Shown here: piece by piece, positions 34,052-43,855 of the stretch
Position numbering within the stretch: position 1 is the first letter of the stretch
How the letters are laid out: every line of letters begins with the position of its first letter
Assembly: GCA_052170555.1 (NCBI GenBank)
Contig: JBQNAI010000002.1
Coordinates: 186,001-250,000 of the forward strand
Direction: 5' to 3'
Length of the DNA stretch: 64,000 bases
Origin: Scybalousia_A sp052170555
GTDB lineage: Bacteria > Bacteroidota > Bacteroidia > Bacteroidales > P3
Position numbers and translations under genes: made by a program
The notes under the pieces: generated by a model
Told to the model about the DNA's origin: nothing
Databases searched by the model: none
The model's input: only the letters and a program-made list of their open reading frames with translations

Positions 34052-34972
34052 ATGAATTATATTCCAATAGATCTTGTAAAAGATTTAGCAAAGAAGGAAG
34101 GTTTTTGCGATTGTGGGGCAGCAAAATGTGAAAGAATGGATTTAACGTTATTTAAGGACTGGATTGCAAGAGGCTATCATGGTTCTATGTCTTATTTGGA
34201 AAGAAACTTTGATAAAAGAGAAAATCCAGAATTATTATTTGAAAATACTAAAACAATATTTTGTTTTTTAATGTCTTATAATGATGAAATAGTAGATAAA
34301 AAGTATAACTTTAAAATAGCATCCTATGCTCAAAGAAGAGACTATCACTATACCATAAAGCAAAAATTAAACAATATTATTATTCAATTAAAATTACAAT
34401 TTCCTGGTTTACAGGCTAAAGCATTTGTTGACACGGCTCCTATAAAAGAACGAGAATGGGCAATCAAGAGTGGCTTGGGATGGAAAGGTAAAAATTCTTT
34501 ATTAGTAACAAAAGAGTTTGGTAATAAGATATTTATAAGTGAAATTCTGTGTAATTACATAAGTGACTATAGTAAGGAAATTGCTAACTATTGTGGGAAT
34601 TGTAATCGATGCATAGATTCTTGTCCTAACAGAGCAATTTTAACCAATGGAAATGTCAATGCCAATCTTTGTATATCGTACCAAACAATTGAAAATAAGG
34701 GGAGTATTCCTGAAAAAATTGATTTAAAAAATTACGTATACGGTTGTGATATTTGTGTAAATGCTTGTATTTGGAATCGTAAGGCAAAAAAAGAAGAAAT
34801 TCAGGATTTAGATGTTAAAAACGTTATTCGCAATGTATTAAGTAAGATAGAAACAGAAGAAGATTTCAAGAAAGATTTCCAAAAACTTAGAAAAATGTCC
34901 CCAATGGATAGAATTAAATATTCTAAATTTGTTTCTAATGTAGAAATAGTCAAAAAGCAACTAAATCAATAA
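34052..34972 (+). CDS. queG: epoxyqueuosine reductase
   Basis: The last step of queuosine synthesis: reduces epoxyqueuosine to queuosine in tRNA, cobalamin-dependent with two [4Fe-4S] clusters. The 306-residue length is typical. DUF1730-type N-terminal half with SYLERNFDKRENPELLFENT, KAFVDTAPIKEREWAIKSGLGWKGKNSLLV (the conserved catalytic region), then clusters CGNCNRCIDSCPNRAI and GCDICVNACIWN. It starts 67 bases after dnaE. Confidence 0.95.
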   Translation: MNYIPIDLVKDLAKKEGFCDCGAAKCERMDLTLFKDWIARGYHGSMSYLERNFDKRENPELLFENTKTIFCFLMSYNDEIVDKKYNFKIASYAQRRDYHYTIKQKLNNIIIQLKLQFPGLQAKAFVDTAPIKEREWAIKSGLGWKGKNSLLVTKEFGNKIFISEILCNYISDYSKEIANYCGNCNRCIDSCPNRAILTNGNVNANLCISYQTIENKGSIPEKIDLKNYVYGCDICVNACIWNRKAKKEEIQDLDVKNVIRNVLSKIETEEDFKKDFQKLRKMSPMDRIKYSKFVSNVEIVKKQLNQ

Positions 34973-35323
34973 TATTTAAATTCTTTTCTATCTTATTAAT
35001 TAAATAGAATAGTTATTGCCATGATATTTGTATTTGGAAAAATAAATTTTGACAGGGTGAGGATATATTTATCAAATCATAAAAAAATAAAATTTAGAGT
35101 AGTATATGATTACAAAATGCTTTCATTTTGTGCAATTCTATTTTTTCAAAAGTAAACTACTTATAGAAATATGTATTTCAAATTTTTTTGTATCGCATTA
35201 TAGATTCATATAACAGGCGAGAAAATAAAACTTCTTGGAATCTAATTTTTGAATGTAGATTGTAACTATAATCTAGTAAAAAGAATTTTTAGTATATATT
35301 TGTAAGGATACAGAAATATTTTG
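34973..35323. other. gene-free spacer before the giant T9SS gene
   Basis: About 350 bases of A+T-rich sequence. Only a weak TTCTAT/ATAGAA inverted pair just after queG is visible, which is too weak to call a terminator. Confidence 0.5.
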
Positions 35324-35331
35324 TAATTTTG
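35324..35331 (+). promoter_or_regulatory. -7 promoter box of the giant T9SS repeat gene
   Basis: TAATTTTG (followed by TGG instead of C), 46 bases before the ATG at 35378. Confidence 0.4.
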
Positions 35332-35377
35332 TGGGCTGTGACAATTTTTATGAATTTAATTGTATAGTGAGGGTTGA

Positions 35378-38300
35378 ATGAAAAATATTTTTTTACTTTT
35401 ATTTTCAATTGTGTTAAATACGATTACTATCGAAGCACAAACTTTTGAAAAAGACGGTATTTATTATAAAAAGACATCTGATACAACAGTTGAGATTACT
35501 AAAAATCCTTCTTGTTACACTGGGAATGTGAATATTCCGGAACAAGTGATACAGGATGGTATAACTTATACAGTTACCGCTGTGGGAGATAGTGCTTTTT
35601 ACAACTGTTCTTCGTTGGATTCTTGTATTTTGCCGGCTACAATTAAGAAAATAGGGGGTTATGCTTTTTATACAGATCCTCAGCAAAAGAATAAACATTT
35701 GTATTTGACAATTCTTTCTGAGATAGCTCCTACAACGGAAGGTGTTGCTATTTTTAACCCTAAACCGGAGCATATCTATATTCCTTGTAAAGGATATGCT
35801 TCCTTTTATAATAGTGTAGGTTGGAAGGATTACTTTACTATTCAAAGGGAGAATGGGTTTTATCAGGGTGTAGAAGGCAATATTAAAAAATCTAGAGATA
35901 CTATATTGTGTCCAGGAATACAACAATTCATACTGTACAACTCTTATACTGATGAGACTATAATCAAAGAAATGTTAGTTACAACTTCAGGCTACTATTT
36001 GATAGAGAATAATACTCCTCCTTTGTATGGTTGTAAAATAACAGACTCTATATATATTCATGTAAATAACGAAGGTAGTTATAATGAAGAAATACACTAT
36101 CTATGTCAAAATATTGAATTGCATTATGTGAATGCAGAAAATGGATTTGATACAATTATAACAACGCCTGGTACTTATGAATTCAGATTCCCCCACGGGG
36201 CTTGTGAAAATATAATACGCTATATGGCAATTTCCGTAGGACAAGTTTATAAAGATACTACAATTCATTCCTGCAAAGGACAAACTGTTAGTATATTTGA
36301 TCCAGATGCAGAGGAGTATATACACTATACAACGGATAATCAAGTTACTCATACATACAAAAGAGAAATTTTGGGTTGTGATAGCATTGTTAAATATAAT
36401 ATTGTTTTCCACGACACTATTAATGAAATTTTAACAACATCTGTATGTCAGAATAATTCATATGAATGGTATCATCAAGGATATGCTGATGTGTACGATA
36501 GTGTCAGCAAAACTTATAAATGGCAAAACACCATAGATACTACTATTTTTTCTAATTTTATTGCAGGGAACTTTGCTTATCTTTATGATAGTTTAAAAAC
36601 ATACTATCACTGTAATATAAACAAAACTTTAAATATAACGGTTAATCCTACATATGATCAAACGATCAAAGATACTATATGTGAAGGAGAAGATTATATA
36701 GATAATAATTTTAATATCAGTTATAAAAATTATAATCACGTAAATTCTGATACAACAATTACCATCCAAAAACAATTAAAAACTTATTTAACTCATTGTG
36801 ATAGTATAGTCAATCTTCAATTAACAATTTTACCAAGGCAGTATAAACAGATAGATACTGTTATCTGTGAAGGAGGGGAATATATTGATGGATATTTTAA
36901 TATAGTCAATATAACAAAAGATACAATATTGTATACATCTACTTCTAATATTAATACAGGATGTGATAGTATCTTTCAACTGAATATTACGACAATTCCA
37001 TCTAACCGCCCTGATATAATACAGAATTATAAAAAGTATAAATACTTTTATTTCACAGACTTTAAAGATAATTATCATTGGAATTTCATAAATAGTACAG
37101 TATTTAATACGTGGGATATAAAAAAACCAGAAGGATATATAAAAAATAAATTATTCATTTTTAATGATGGGTACGATAGTGGTGAACTGGGAACAAGTAC
37201 TCTTTCTTCTGTCTATACAGAATTATCAACAACTGGTGAAGATAGTCTATACATTGCTTTCAAGATTAGAAAGGGTTACAATACATTGAAAGTTTTGCTG
37301 ATACATAATGATTCCATAGTTAATACTGATAATCTTAATCAGTATAAAGATATGGATGCTTTAAGCATTTCTAATTATAAAAATGATGAGTTCATAGTTG
37401 CTAAAATCAAAAATCCTAATCCTAATGGAAAATCAAAACTTATGTTTTTGTTCGTTGGGAATAAACAATCTAATTGCACTCTTATTATTGACAGCCTTTA
37501 TTTGTATTCGTATGATAACATACAAGTAAATGCTACAAAGCATGATACTATTAATATTTGTGCAAATACAAAGTATAAATTTAATGATAGGGATTTAGAT
37601 AGTGAAGGCATATATTTTGACACTCTACAAAACCAACATGGTTGTGATAGTATTGTTATGTTGACGCTCAATGTTTATCCGGAAATCTTGGATACGATAA
37701 ACTATAAGATATGTAAAGGTGAGTCATATGATTTTTATGGTAGAATATTTACAGAGAATACATTTTTTGATACTATAGTTTTAGGGGATAACGGATGTGG
37801 TGTTAAAAAACACCTAAATTTAACGGTTGGTTTATCAAATGATACTACAATATATGATACTATTTGTAGTAATCAAAGTTATACTTTTCATGAAAAAATA
37901 TTTACGATTTCTACCATATACAAAGATACTTTAGAAAATACTTTTGGGTGTGATAGTATAGTAACGTTGAATTTATTAGTTAAGACTATATCTGATACTA
38001 TTATATTTGATAGCATAAATGAGGGAGATAAATACAATTTAAATGGTAAAGAGTATGCAAAGCAAGGGAATTATTATGATACGGTAAATAATTTTTTGGG
38101 TTGTGATAGCATAATAGAATTAAGGCTTGTAGTACATCCAAACCAAAAGACAGAATTGTATGAGAATATTTGTGAAGGAGAGCATTACAGTGAGAATGGA
38201 TTTGTAAATCTTAGTACAGATGGTGTATATATTCAGAATAAAAAAACATATTTAGGTAGTGATTCTACAGTTTATCTGTATTTAACTGTGAATCCCAATT

Positions 38301-40573
38301 ATAATATTATTTTTTATGATACAATATGTCATGGAACGATATATACCAAATACAATTTTAATGAAACAACTTCAGGAGTTTATACTCAACAATTGAAGAC
38401 TATAGATGGTTGTGATAGTATTGTTGTTCTTAATTTAAAAGAGTTATCTGTTTTTGATACATCCTTTGATGTGAATATTTGTTCAGGTAGTAATTTTTCT
38501 TTTGGTAATAAAAATTTAACACAGAGTGGGAATTATTCTCAGACATTAAAGACAACAGATGGTTGTGATAGTATTATTAATTTAAATCTTAAGGTTAATG
38601 ATGTGTATGATACCATGATTAGGGCAAATATATGTTTTGGTACAACTTATGAAGATAATGGATTTAAAGAATCAAATGCAGGTATATATTCTCTCAATCT
38701 ATATACCATAAATGGTTGCGATTCCATTGTGAGATTGGAGTTAACAACTACAAGTTATGTCGATACTATTGTGGCTGTTATTTGTGAAGGCGAAACTTAT
38801 ACATTGAATAATTTTAACAAAAATGTAACAGGAATTTATACAGATAGTCTTGTAAGTATGTGGGGGTGTGATAGTGTGATAACATTAAATCTTATTGTGA
38901 ATCCTGCTTATAAAGATACTATAGATGCAAGTATTTGTGATAATACACGTTATCAAGAGAACAACTTTGATGAGAATACTGCTGGAATCTATGTCCAATA
39001 TTTAAATTCTGAATATGGTTGCGATAGTGTTGTGATATTGAGGCTATCTACACTAATGTCCTATGAGATTCCTATAGAGAAATCTATATGTGAGGGACAG
39101 ATATATGTAGATCATGGATACAAGTTAACAAAAAGTGGGAAATATTTATCGGATACATTACTCACTTCTAATGGTTGTGATAGTGTGTTTATTTTAGATT
39201 TATATGTGAATCCAACGTATAATAAGTATTCAAAAATAAGTATTTGTGAAGGAGAATCGTATGAATTATTTAATTACGGCGTAAATAAGGCTGGGATATA
39301 TTATGATACCGTTGCATCGGTATTTGGGTGTGATAGTGCTGTGACAGTAGAGGTGGAAGTATTTCCCATAAAACGGGATACTATTTATGGGAATATATGT
39401 AGTAATCAGATATATTCGGAATATGGATTTTATGAATCTGTTCAAGGTACCTATACAGATACTTTACAATCAGCATATGGATGTGATAGTATTGTTGTTC
39501 TCATATTGGATGTTAAAGAATCTATTGTTGAACCAACGATTTATGATACAATTTGTAAAGGTTTGGTATATGAATTTAATGACAAAGAATTGGATAAGTC
39601 AGGATTGTACGTAGATTCTTTGCAAACAGTATATGGTTGTGATTCTATTGTCAGTTTAAATCTTCAAGTCAATACTCCTTTTTATGATACAATAGAGGCT
39701 ACTATTTGTGAAGGTCAGGTTTATAACAAACATAATTTTAATGAGAGGGAAGCAGGAAGATACGAACAAATATTTCACAATGTTGGAGGATGTGATAGTG
39801 TTAGAGTCTTGCAACTTCATGTAAATTCTACATACAGTGATACTATTGATGCAATAATATGTCAGGGTGATATATATGACAAGTTTGGATTTAGGGTAAA
39901 TAAGGAAGGAGTGTATATGCATAATAATCAAACAGTATTAGGTTGTGATAGCAATATAGTGCTAAATCTCAAAGTTACTGATAGATTTTATGATACAATA
40001 GATGCTGTCATATGTGAAGGGGAAGTATACGAATTTAATAATTTCAAAGAAAAAATTACTGGAACATATAATCAAAGTCTTCAGACAAAATTTGGTTGTG
40101 ATAGTATCATTACTTTAAATTTGCGAGTAAATAAAGTTTATGATGATACTATTAGAACTAGTATAAAGGAGGGAGATATTTATGAAAAATATAATTTTTA
40201 TGTTTCTTCGGCGGGAAATTATACTCAATACTATAAAACTATTGAAGGATGCGATAGTTTGGTTACACTTAGTTTGCTCATAGATAATGATGCTAAGATT
40301 TGGATTCCTAATGCATTTATTCCAAGAAATAATGTAAACAATTTGTTTTGTATTATACCTGAAAACGAAGAAATACAGATAACATCATTCCAAATATATA
40401 ATAGACAAGGTACTTTATTATTTAAAACAGAAGATATTTCTCAATGTTGGGATGGTAAGTATAAAGGGGAATTTTGTGAACAAGAGGTATATGTATATAA
40501 GGTTCTGTATTATAAAAAATCTAAGCCAAATATAATAAAACAAATGACAGGAACATTTATGTTGATTCATTGA
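35378..40573 (+). CDS. giant T9SS repeat protein with type B sorting domain
   Basis: A 1731-residue secreted protein. Signal peptide MKNIFLLLFSIVLNTITIEAQ. Residues about 30-150 look like a BspA-type leucine-rich repeat (NCSSLDSCILPATIKKIGGYAF). About twenty units of 65-70 residues follow, each with DTI.x.ICEGExY ... GCDSIVxLxLxVN; two cysteines per unit suggest one disulfide each. Near residues 550-710 a jelly-roll-like domain interrupts the array. The C terminus (IWIPNAFIPRNNVNNLFCII ... IYNRQGTLLFKTED) is a gliding-type (type B) T9SS domain. Probably a surface adhesin; function unknown. Some units lack a cysteine (GSDSTVYL, GCGVKKHL), so the array is diverging. Confidence 0.85.
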   Translation: MKNIFLLLFSIVLNTITIEAQTFEKDGIYYKKTSDTTVEITKNPSCYTGNVNIPEQVIQDGITYTVTAVGDSAFYNCSSLDSCILPATIKKIGGYAFYTDPQQKNKHLYLTILSEIAPTTEGVAIFNPKPEHIYIPCKGYASFYNSVGWKDYFTIQRENGFYQGVEGNIKKSRDTILCPGIQQFILYNSYTDETIIKEMLVTTSGYYLIENNTPPLYGCKITDSIYIHVNNEGSYNEEIHYLCQNIELHYVNAENGFDTIITTPGTYEFRFPHGACENIIRYMAISVGQVYKDTTIHSCKGQTVSIFDPDAEEYIHYTTDNQVTHTYKREILGCDSIVKYNIVFHDTINEILTTSVCQNNSYEWYHQGYADVYDSVSKTYKWQNTIDTTIFSNFIAGNFAYLYDSLKTYYHCNINKTLNITVNPTYDQTIKDTICEGEDYIDNNFNISYKNYNHVNSDTTITIQKQLKTYLTHCDSIVNLQLTILPRQYKQIDTVICEGGEYIDGYFNIVNITKDTILYTSTSNINTGCDSIFQLNITTIPSNRPDIIQNYKKYKYFYFTDFKDNYHWNFINSTVFNTWDIKKPEGYIKNKLFIFNDGYDSGELGTSTLSSVYTELSTTGEDSLYIAFKIRKGYNTLKVLLIHNDSIVNTDNLNQYKDMDALSISNYKNDEFIVAKIKNPNPNGKSKLMFLFVGNKQSNCTLIIDSLYLYSYDNIQVNATKHDTINICANTKYKFNDRDLDSEGIYFDTLQNQHGCDSIVMLTLNVYPEILDTINYKICKGESYDFYGRIFTENTFFDTIVLGDNGCGVKKHLNLTVGLSNDTTIYDTICSNQSYTFHEKIFTISTIYKDTLENTFGCDSIVTLNLLVKTISDTIIFDSINEGDKYNLNGKEYAKQGNYYDTVNNFLGCDSIIELRLVVHPNQKTELYENICEGEHYSENGFVNLSTDGVYIQNKKTYLGSDSTVYLYLTVNPNYNIIFYDTICHGTIYTKYNFNETTSGVYTQQLKTIDGCDSIVVLNLKELSVFDTSFDVNICSGSNFSFGNKNLTQSGNYSQTLKTTDGCDSIINLNLKVNDVYDTMIRANICFGTTYEDNGFKESNAGIYSLNLYTINGCDSIVRLELTTTSYVDTIVAVICEGETYTLNNFNKNVTGIYTDSLVSMWGCDSVITLNLIVNPAYKDTIDASICDNTRYQENNFDENTAGIYVQYLNSEYGCDSVVILRLSTLMSYEIPIEKSICEGQIYVDHGYKLTKSGKYLSDTLLTSNGCDSVFILDLYVNPTYNKYSKISICEGESYELFNYGVNKAGIYYDTVASVFGCDSAVTVEVEVFPIKRDTIYGNICSNQIYSEYGFYESVQGTYTDTLQSAYGCDSIVVLILDVKESIVEPTIYDTICKGLVYEFNDKELDKSGLYVDSLQTVYGCDSIVSLNLQVNTPFYDTIEATICEGQVYNKHNFNEREAGRYEQIFHNVGGCDSVRVLQLHVNSTYSDTIDAIICQGDIYDKFGFRVNKEGVYMHNNQTVLGCDSNIVLNLKVTDRFYDTIDAVICEGEVYEFNNFKEKITGTYNQSLQTKFGCDSIITLNLRVNKVYDDTIRTSIKEGDIYEKYNFYVSSAGNYTQYYKTIEGCDSLVTLSLLIDNDAKIWIPNAFIPRNNVNNLFCIIPENEEIQITSFQIYNRQGTLLFKTEDISQCWDGKYKGEFCEQEVYVYKVLYYKKSKPNIIKQMTGTFMLIH

Positions 40574-41233
40574 TAGCGTATAATGTATTTATTATTGCAT
40601 AATAATGTGTTGCTGGATATATTGCTATAATGATATTAACTCTACGAATAGCTCGTTAATATTTTCATTTGTTTATATAATACATTATGTTTGGTGTAAT
40701 TGTTGTATTTAACATAAGGTTAAATTAGGTATAAACAAATAAGTATTAATATTATAAGTGATATTCATAATAGGACCTACAAAACATAGAGATTTTGTAG
40801 GTCCTACTTGACAACAGTATTTTAATCTATTGCACTTCAATATCTGAATGATATATTACCATTCAGATGCATTGGTTTATTTTTAATATTTACTATCGCA
40901 CATATATTTTCTATTTATTTGTTAAGAAGATTGATTGACAATAAGATTTTGTTTTCTGTATCTATTAAAAATAAGAAGAGATTTATCTATAATAAAAAAT
41001 ATTTCTGTATTGATGTTGATATAAATTATGATGATATTATTTTGTTTTTCGATTAAGAAGGAATAAAATTTATTCTCCTTTCTTGTTTTTCTTTTTGATA
41101 TTTGTTTAGTCTTTTTCTATGGAGTTAATGTTAAATAAAAATTCTTAGATTTAAGATATTTATTAAAATATAGGAGTCGGAATAGAAGTGTAATAAAAAA
41201 ATGAATTTAAGAATTCATCTCAAAAGATATTTG
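40574..41233. other. long spacer with one terminator
   Basis: About 660 bases between the giant gene and the promoter of the acetyltransferase gene. It contains the hairpin at 40771-40806. I find no other supported feature. Confidence 0.5.
40771..40806 (+). terminator. hairpin terminator of the giant T9SS gene
   Basis: A perfect 14-base stem TAGGACCTACAAAA (40771-40784) with 40793-40806 and an 8-base loop, about 200 bases after the stop. Downstream T content is weak. Confidence 0.55.
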
Positions 41234-41242
41234 TATTTTTGC
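41234..41242 (+). promoter_or_regulatory. -7 promoter box of the WbpD-type gene
   Basis: TATTTTTGC, 22 bases before the ATG at 41264. It lies inside the longer ORF that begins at 41201 and so supports the later start. Confidence 0.55.
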
Positions 41243-41263
41243 AAAGGATTAATATTTAGGATT

Positions 41264-41848
41264 ATGAAAATACAAAATGAATATTTTGTTCATCCAACAG
41301 CAATTATTGATGATGGTTGTAAGATAGGTAAAGACTCTAAAATTTGGCATTTTTCACACATTATGAGGGGGAGCATTATTGGCGAAAAGTGTAATATCGG
41401 ACAAAACGTAGTTATTTCGCCCGATGTAGAGTTAGGAGATAATTGTAAGGTACAAAATAATGTCAGTGTATACACGGGAGTGAAATGTGAGGATAATGTT
41501 TTTTTGGGCCCTTCTTGTGTATTTACTAATGTTATCAATCCTCGAAGTGCTATTTCAAGAAAAGCTGAATACAAACAAACTATTATTAAAAAAGGGGCGA
41601 CAATTGGTGCTAATGCGACAATTGTTTGTGGACATACATTAGGAAAATATTGTCTTATCGGTGCCGGTGCTGTAATTAGAGAGGATATAGCAGATTATGA
41701 ATGTTGGATTGGTAATCCCGCTGTTAGATTAGGATTTGTAGGTGAATATGGACACCGGCTCATTTTTGATGAACAAGGAATTGCAATAGAACAAGAAAGT
41801 GGTTTTGTTTATGAAATATTAGATGATAAGGTAAAAAGAATTAGGTAA
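41264..41848 (+). CDS. WbpD/WlbB-type sugar N-acetyltransferase (left-handed beta-helix)
   Basis: A 194-residue hexapeptide-repeat acetyltransferase. The repeats run from VHPTAIIDDGCKIGKDSKIW through IGEKCNIGQNVVISPDVELG and GATIGANATIVCGHTLGKYC. The WbpD features are YKQTIIKKGATIGANATIVCG and the C-terminal WIGNPAVRLGFVGEYGHRL. Relatives acetylate UDP-2-acetamido-3-amino-2,3-dideoxy-glucuronic acid for O-antigen sugars. No other genes of that pathway are adjacent. A start at 41201 would overlap the promoter. Confidence 0.83.
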   Translation: MKIQNEYFVHPTAIIDDGCKIGKDSKIWHFSHIMRGSIIGEKCNIGQNVVISPDVELGDNCKVQNNVSVYTGVKCEDNVFLGPSCVFTNVINPRSAISRKAEYKQTIIKKGATIGANATIVCGHTLGKYCLIGAGAVIREDIADYECWIGNPAVRLGFVGEYGHRLIFDEQGIAIEQESGFVYEILDDKVKRIR

Positions 41849-42062
41849 AGTGGATATACGTTAGTTTCTACAATACTTCTATAATGCTATCCTATCAATA
41901 GGATGAAATTCTGTTTTGTTTTTATTGATAAAAATTGAATTTTATAGTTGGATAGTATTGATATTTTACATACAGAATATTATTATTTTTTTGTTTATTC
42001 ATTTGTTTTTTTATAAGGGAAATTATTCTCTGCTAATTATAAATCATAAAAATCAATAACAA

Positions 42063-42102
42063 TAAAAAAGGTGAGAAATAACTCAGTCATTTCTCGCCCT
42101 TT
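42063..42102 (-). terminator. terminator of buk
   Basis: The stem AAAGGTGAGAAAT/ATTTCTCGCCCTTT has one bulge and a G:U pair. The A-run at its left gives a T-run on the minus strand, 28 bases after the buk stop. Confidence 0.65.
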
Positions 42103-42129
42103 AGATATAAAAATGTTTGAATATAACAA

Positions 42130-43218
42130 TTATTCGTATTGTTGCAATTCTAATTCACCGTTTAGAAACATTGTTGCATTCATTGCCAAAGCACCCATCT
42201 CGTCCTCTCCTGGATAAACATAAATCGGAGCAATCCAGTCTATACGGTCTGATAGCTCCTTAACGAAAGGTTTGCCATATGCTATACCTCCTGTAATTAA
42301 AATAGCATCTATGTTTTTTGTTTTGCCACGGAGCACTGTTGCTTGTGCCCCTACTTCTTTTGCTACCTGGTATGCCATAGCCGATTGAATGAAAGCGAAT
42401 TTTTCGTCTCCCTCTTTTGCTTTTATTTCAACGGTTAATGCATCGTTTGTCCCTAAATATGCAACAAATCCCCCTTCTCCAACTATCATCTTCCTTATTT
42501 GTGCTTCTGTATATTTGCCACTAAAACATAGAGAAATCAATTTTGTCATCGGTACGCTACCCGAACGCTCTGGTGAAAATGGACCGTCCCCATCTAAAGC
42601 CTGATTCGCATCTATTACCTTCCCTTTGTGATGAGCCCCCACAGAAATACCTCCTCCTAAATGAACAACTAGTAAATTGAGGTCTTCATATTTTTTCCCA
42701 TTGCCATGTTCTCTAGCATAACGTCTTGCTATTGCTTTTTGGTTCAAACAGTGAAAGATAGAATTTCTTGGCATCAAGGGATGACCGGACAACTTTGCAA
42801 TATCCTCTCTCTCGTCTGTAACTCCTGCATCCGCAATAACGGCTTTAACTCCTATTTCTTTTGCAATTTCGTTAGCAATCAGTCCTCCTAAATTACAAGC
42901 ATGCTGTCCTGCATAACCTATTTGTAAATCATGTATCATAGCCGGCGTAACCTCCCAAATACCTCCTTGTGTCGATTTAGTCAAACCTCCTCTACCTATG
43001 ATGATTTTGAAATTTTTGATATCAAATCCTGCATTCTCTACTTCTTTCAGACATAAATCTTTTCTAAAAGAATACTGATCAGCAATATGTTCAAAAGATT
43101 TTAAATCTTCTGATTGATGTTTTATATTTTTATCAAATAACTTATTCTCTCCATCATACACTGCTATTTTAGTTGACGTACTTCCAGGATTAATTGCTAA
43201 AATTAATTGTTTATACAT
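42130..43218 (-). CDS. buk: butyrate kinase
   Basis: Acetokinase-family enzyme interconverting butyryl phosphate and butyrate (or branched-chain acyl phosphates) with ATP formation. 362 residues. The N-terminal phosphate-1 motif LAINPGSTSTKIAVYDGE, the buk-type IGRGGLTKSTQGGIWEVTPAM, LLVVHLGGGISVGAHHKGK and the adenosine motif ILITGGIAYGKPFV separate it from acetate kinase. Phosphotransbutyrylase (ptb) is not adjacent, and no butyrate-pathway genes are visible. Divergent from trxA, each with its own promoter. Confidence 0.93.
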   Translation of the reverse strand: MYKQLILAINPGSTSTKIAVYDGENKLFDKNIKHQSEDLKSFEHIADQYSFRKDLCLKEVENAGFDIKNFKIIIGRGGLTKSTQGGIWEVTPAMIHDLQIGYAGQHACNLGGLIANEIAKEIGVKAVIADAGVTDEREDIAKLSGHPLMPRNSIFHCLNQKAIARRYAREHGNGKKYEDLNLLVVHLGGGISVGAHHKGKVIDANQALDGDGPFSPERSGSVPMTKLISLCFSGKYTEAQIRKMIVGEGGFVAYLGTNDALTVEIKAKEGDEKFAFIQSAMAYQVAKEVGAQATVLRGKTKNIDAILITGGIAYGKPFVKELSDRIDWIAPIYVYPGEDEMGALAMNATMFLNGELELQQYE

Positions 43219-43282
43219 AATGTTTTTTTGTTTTTTTGTTCAAAATCAAATCAATTGTCTGTTGATTTTTTCTAAATTCCGT

Positions 43283-43291
43283 GCAAAGGTA
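43283..43291 (-). promoter_or_regulatory. -7 promoter box of buk
   Basis: The minus strand reads TACCTTTGC, about 65 bases before the buk ATG. It lies back to back with the trxA promoter. Confidence 0.6.
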
Positions 43292-43343
43292 TGAATAATT
43301 TTTCAAAAAAAAGTAAAATATATTGTATTATTCAAAAATTTTA

Positions 43344-43352
43344 TATCTTTGC
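43344..43352 (+). promoter_or_regulatory. -7 promoter box of trxA
   Basis: TATCTTTGC with TTG at 43323-43325, an 18-base spacer. The leader to the ATG at 43447 is about 90 bases. Confidence 0.6.
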
Positions 43353-43446
43353 AGACAATAGTATCATGGAACGTATTATATAATTTGTAAATCGTTTCGA
43401 TGAAAAGGTATTAATTATTAACAAATTACAAAAACAAGAGAAAGAA

Positions 43447-43764
43447 ATGGCATTAGAAATTAACGAAAGCAATTTCCAGCAAAAAGTTATGGAAGCTAAC
43501 AAACTGGTGGTATTAGATTGTAGTGCTAGTTGGTGTGGTCCTTGTCAGCACATCGCTCCTATCATAGATGAGTTGGCAGTAGAGTATGAAGAGAAGGTTC
43601 TTGTAGCGAAATGTGATGTGGATGAAGCTCCTGCAATTCCTACAAAATACGGTATACGTAATGTTCCAACGGTTCTATTCATAAAAAATGGAGAAGTTTT
43701 GGACAGAATGGTTGGTGCCAATAGTAAAGCAGACTATAAAAAGAAGATAGAGCAATATCTTTAA
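43447..43764 (+). CDS. trxA: thioredoxin
   Basis: A 105-residue cytosolic dithiol oxidoreductase. The active site is WCGPC at residues 29-33, with the cis-proline loop RNVPTVLFIKNGEVLDRMVG. The N terminus MALEINESNFQQKVMEANKL has no signal peptide, so it acts in the cytoplasm. A long leader suggests regulation, but none is recognisable. Confidence 0.95.
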   Translation: MALEINESNFQQKVMEANKLVVLDCSASWCGPCQHIAPIIDELAVEYEEKVLVAKCDVDEAPAIPTKYGIRNVPTVLFIKNGEVLDRMVGANSKADYKKKIEQYL

Positions 43765-43855
43765 TCTCATATCAAATTTGGTTTGCAATGTAACAAAATG
43801 TAGAGATTTATTACAACTCATCCTTATTAATTGCATATCAAATTTTTTTTGATTT

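Noticed and set aside
35414..35926. 170-residue minus-strand ORF inside the giant T9SS gene
   Set aside because: Shadow of the repeat protein; no start signals.
36400..40270. Regularly spaced repeats resembling a CRISPR array
   Set aside because: The periodic GGTTGTGATAGTAT-like units are about 200 bases apart and lie in one open reading frame, so they encode protein repeats.
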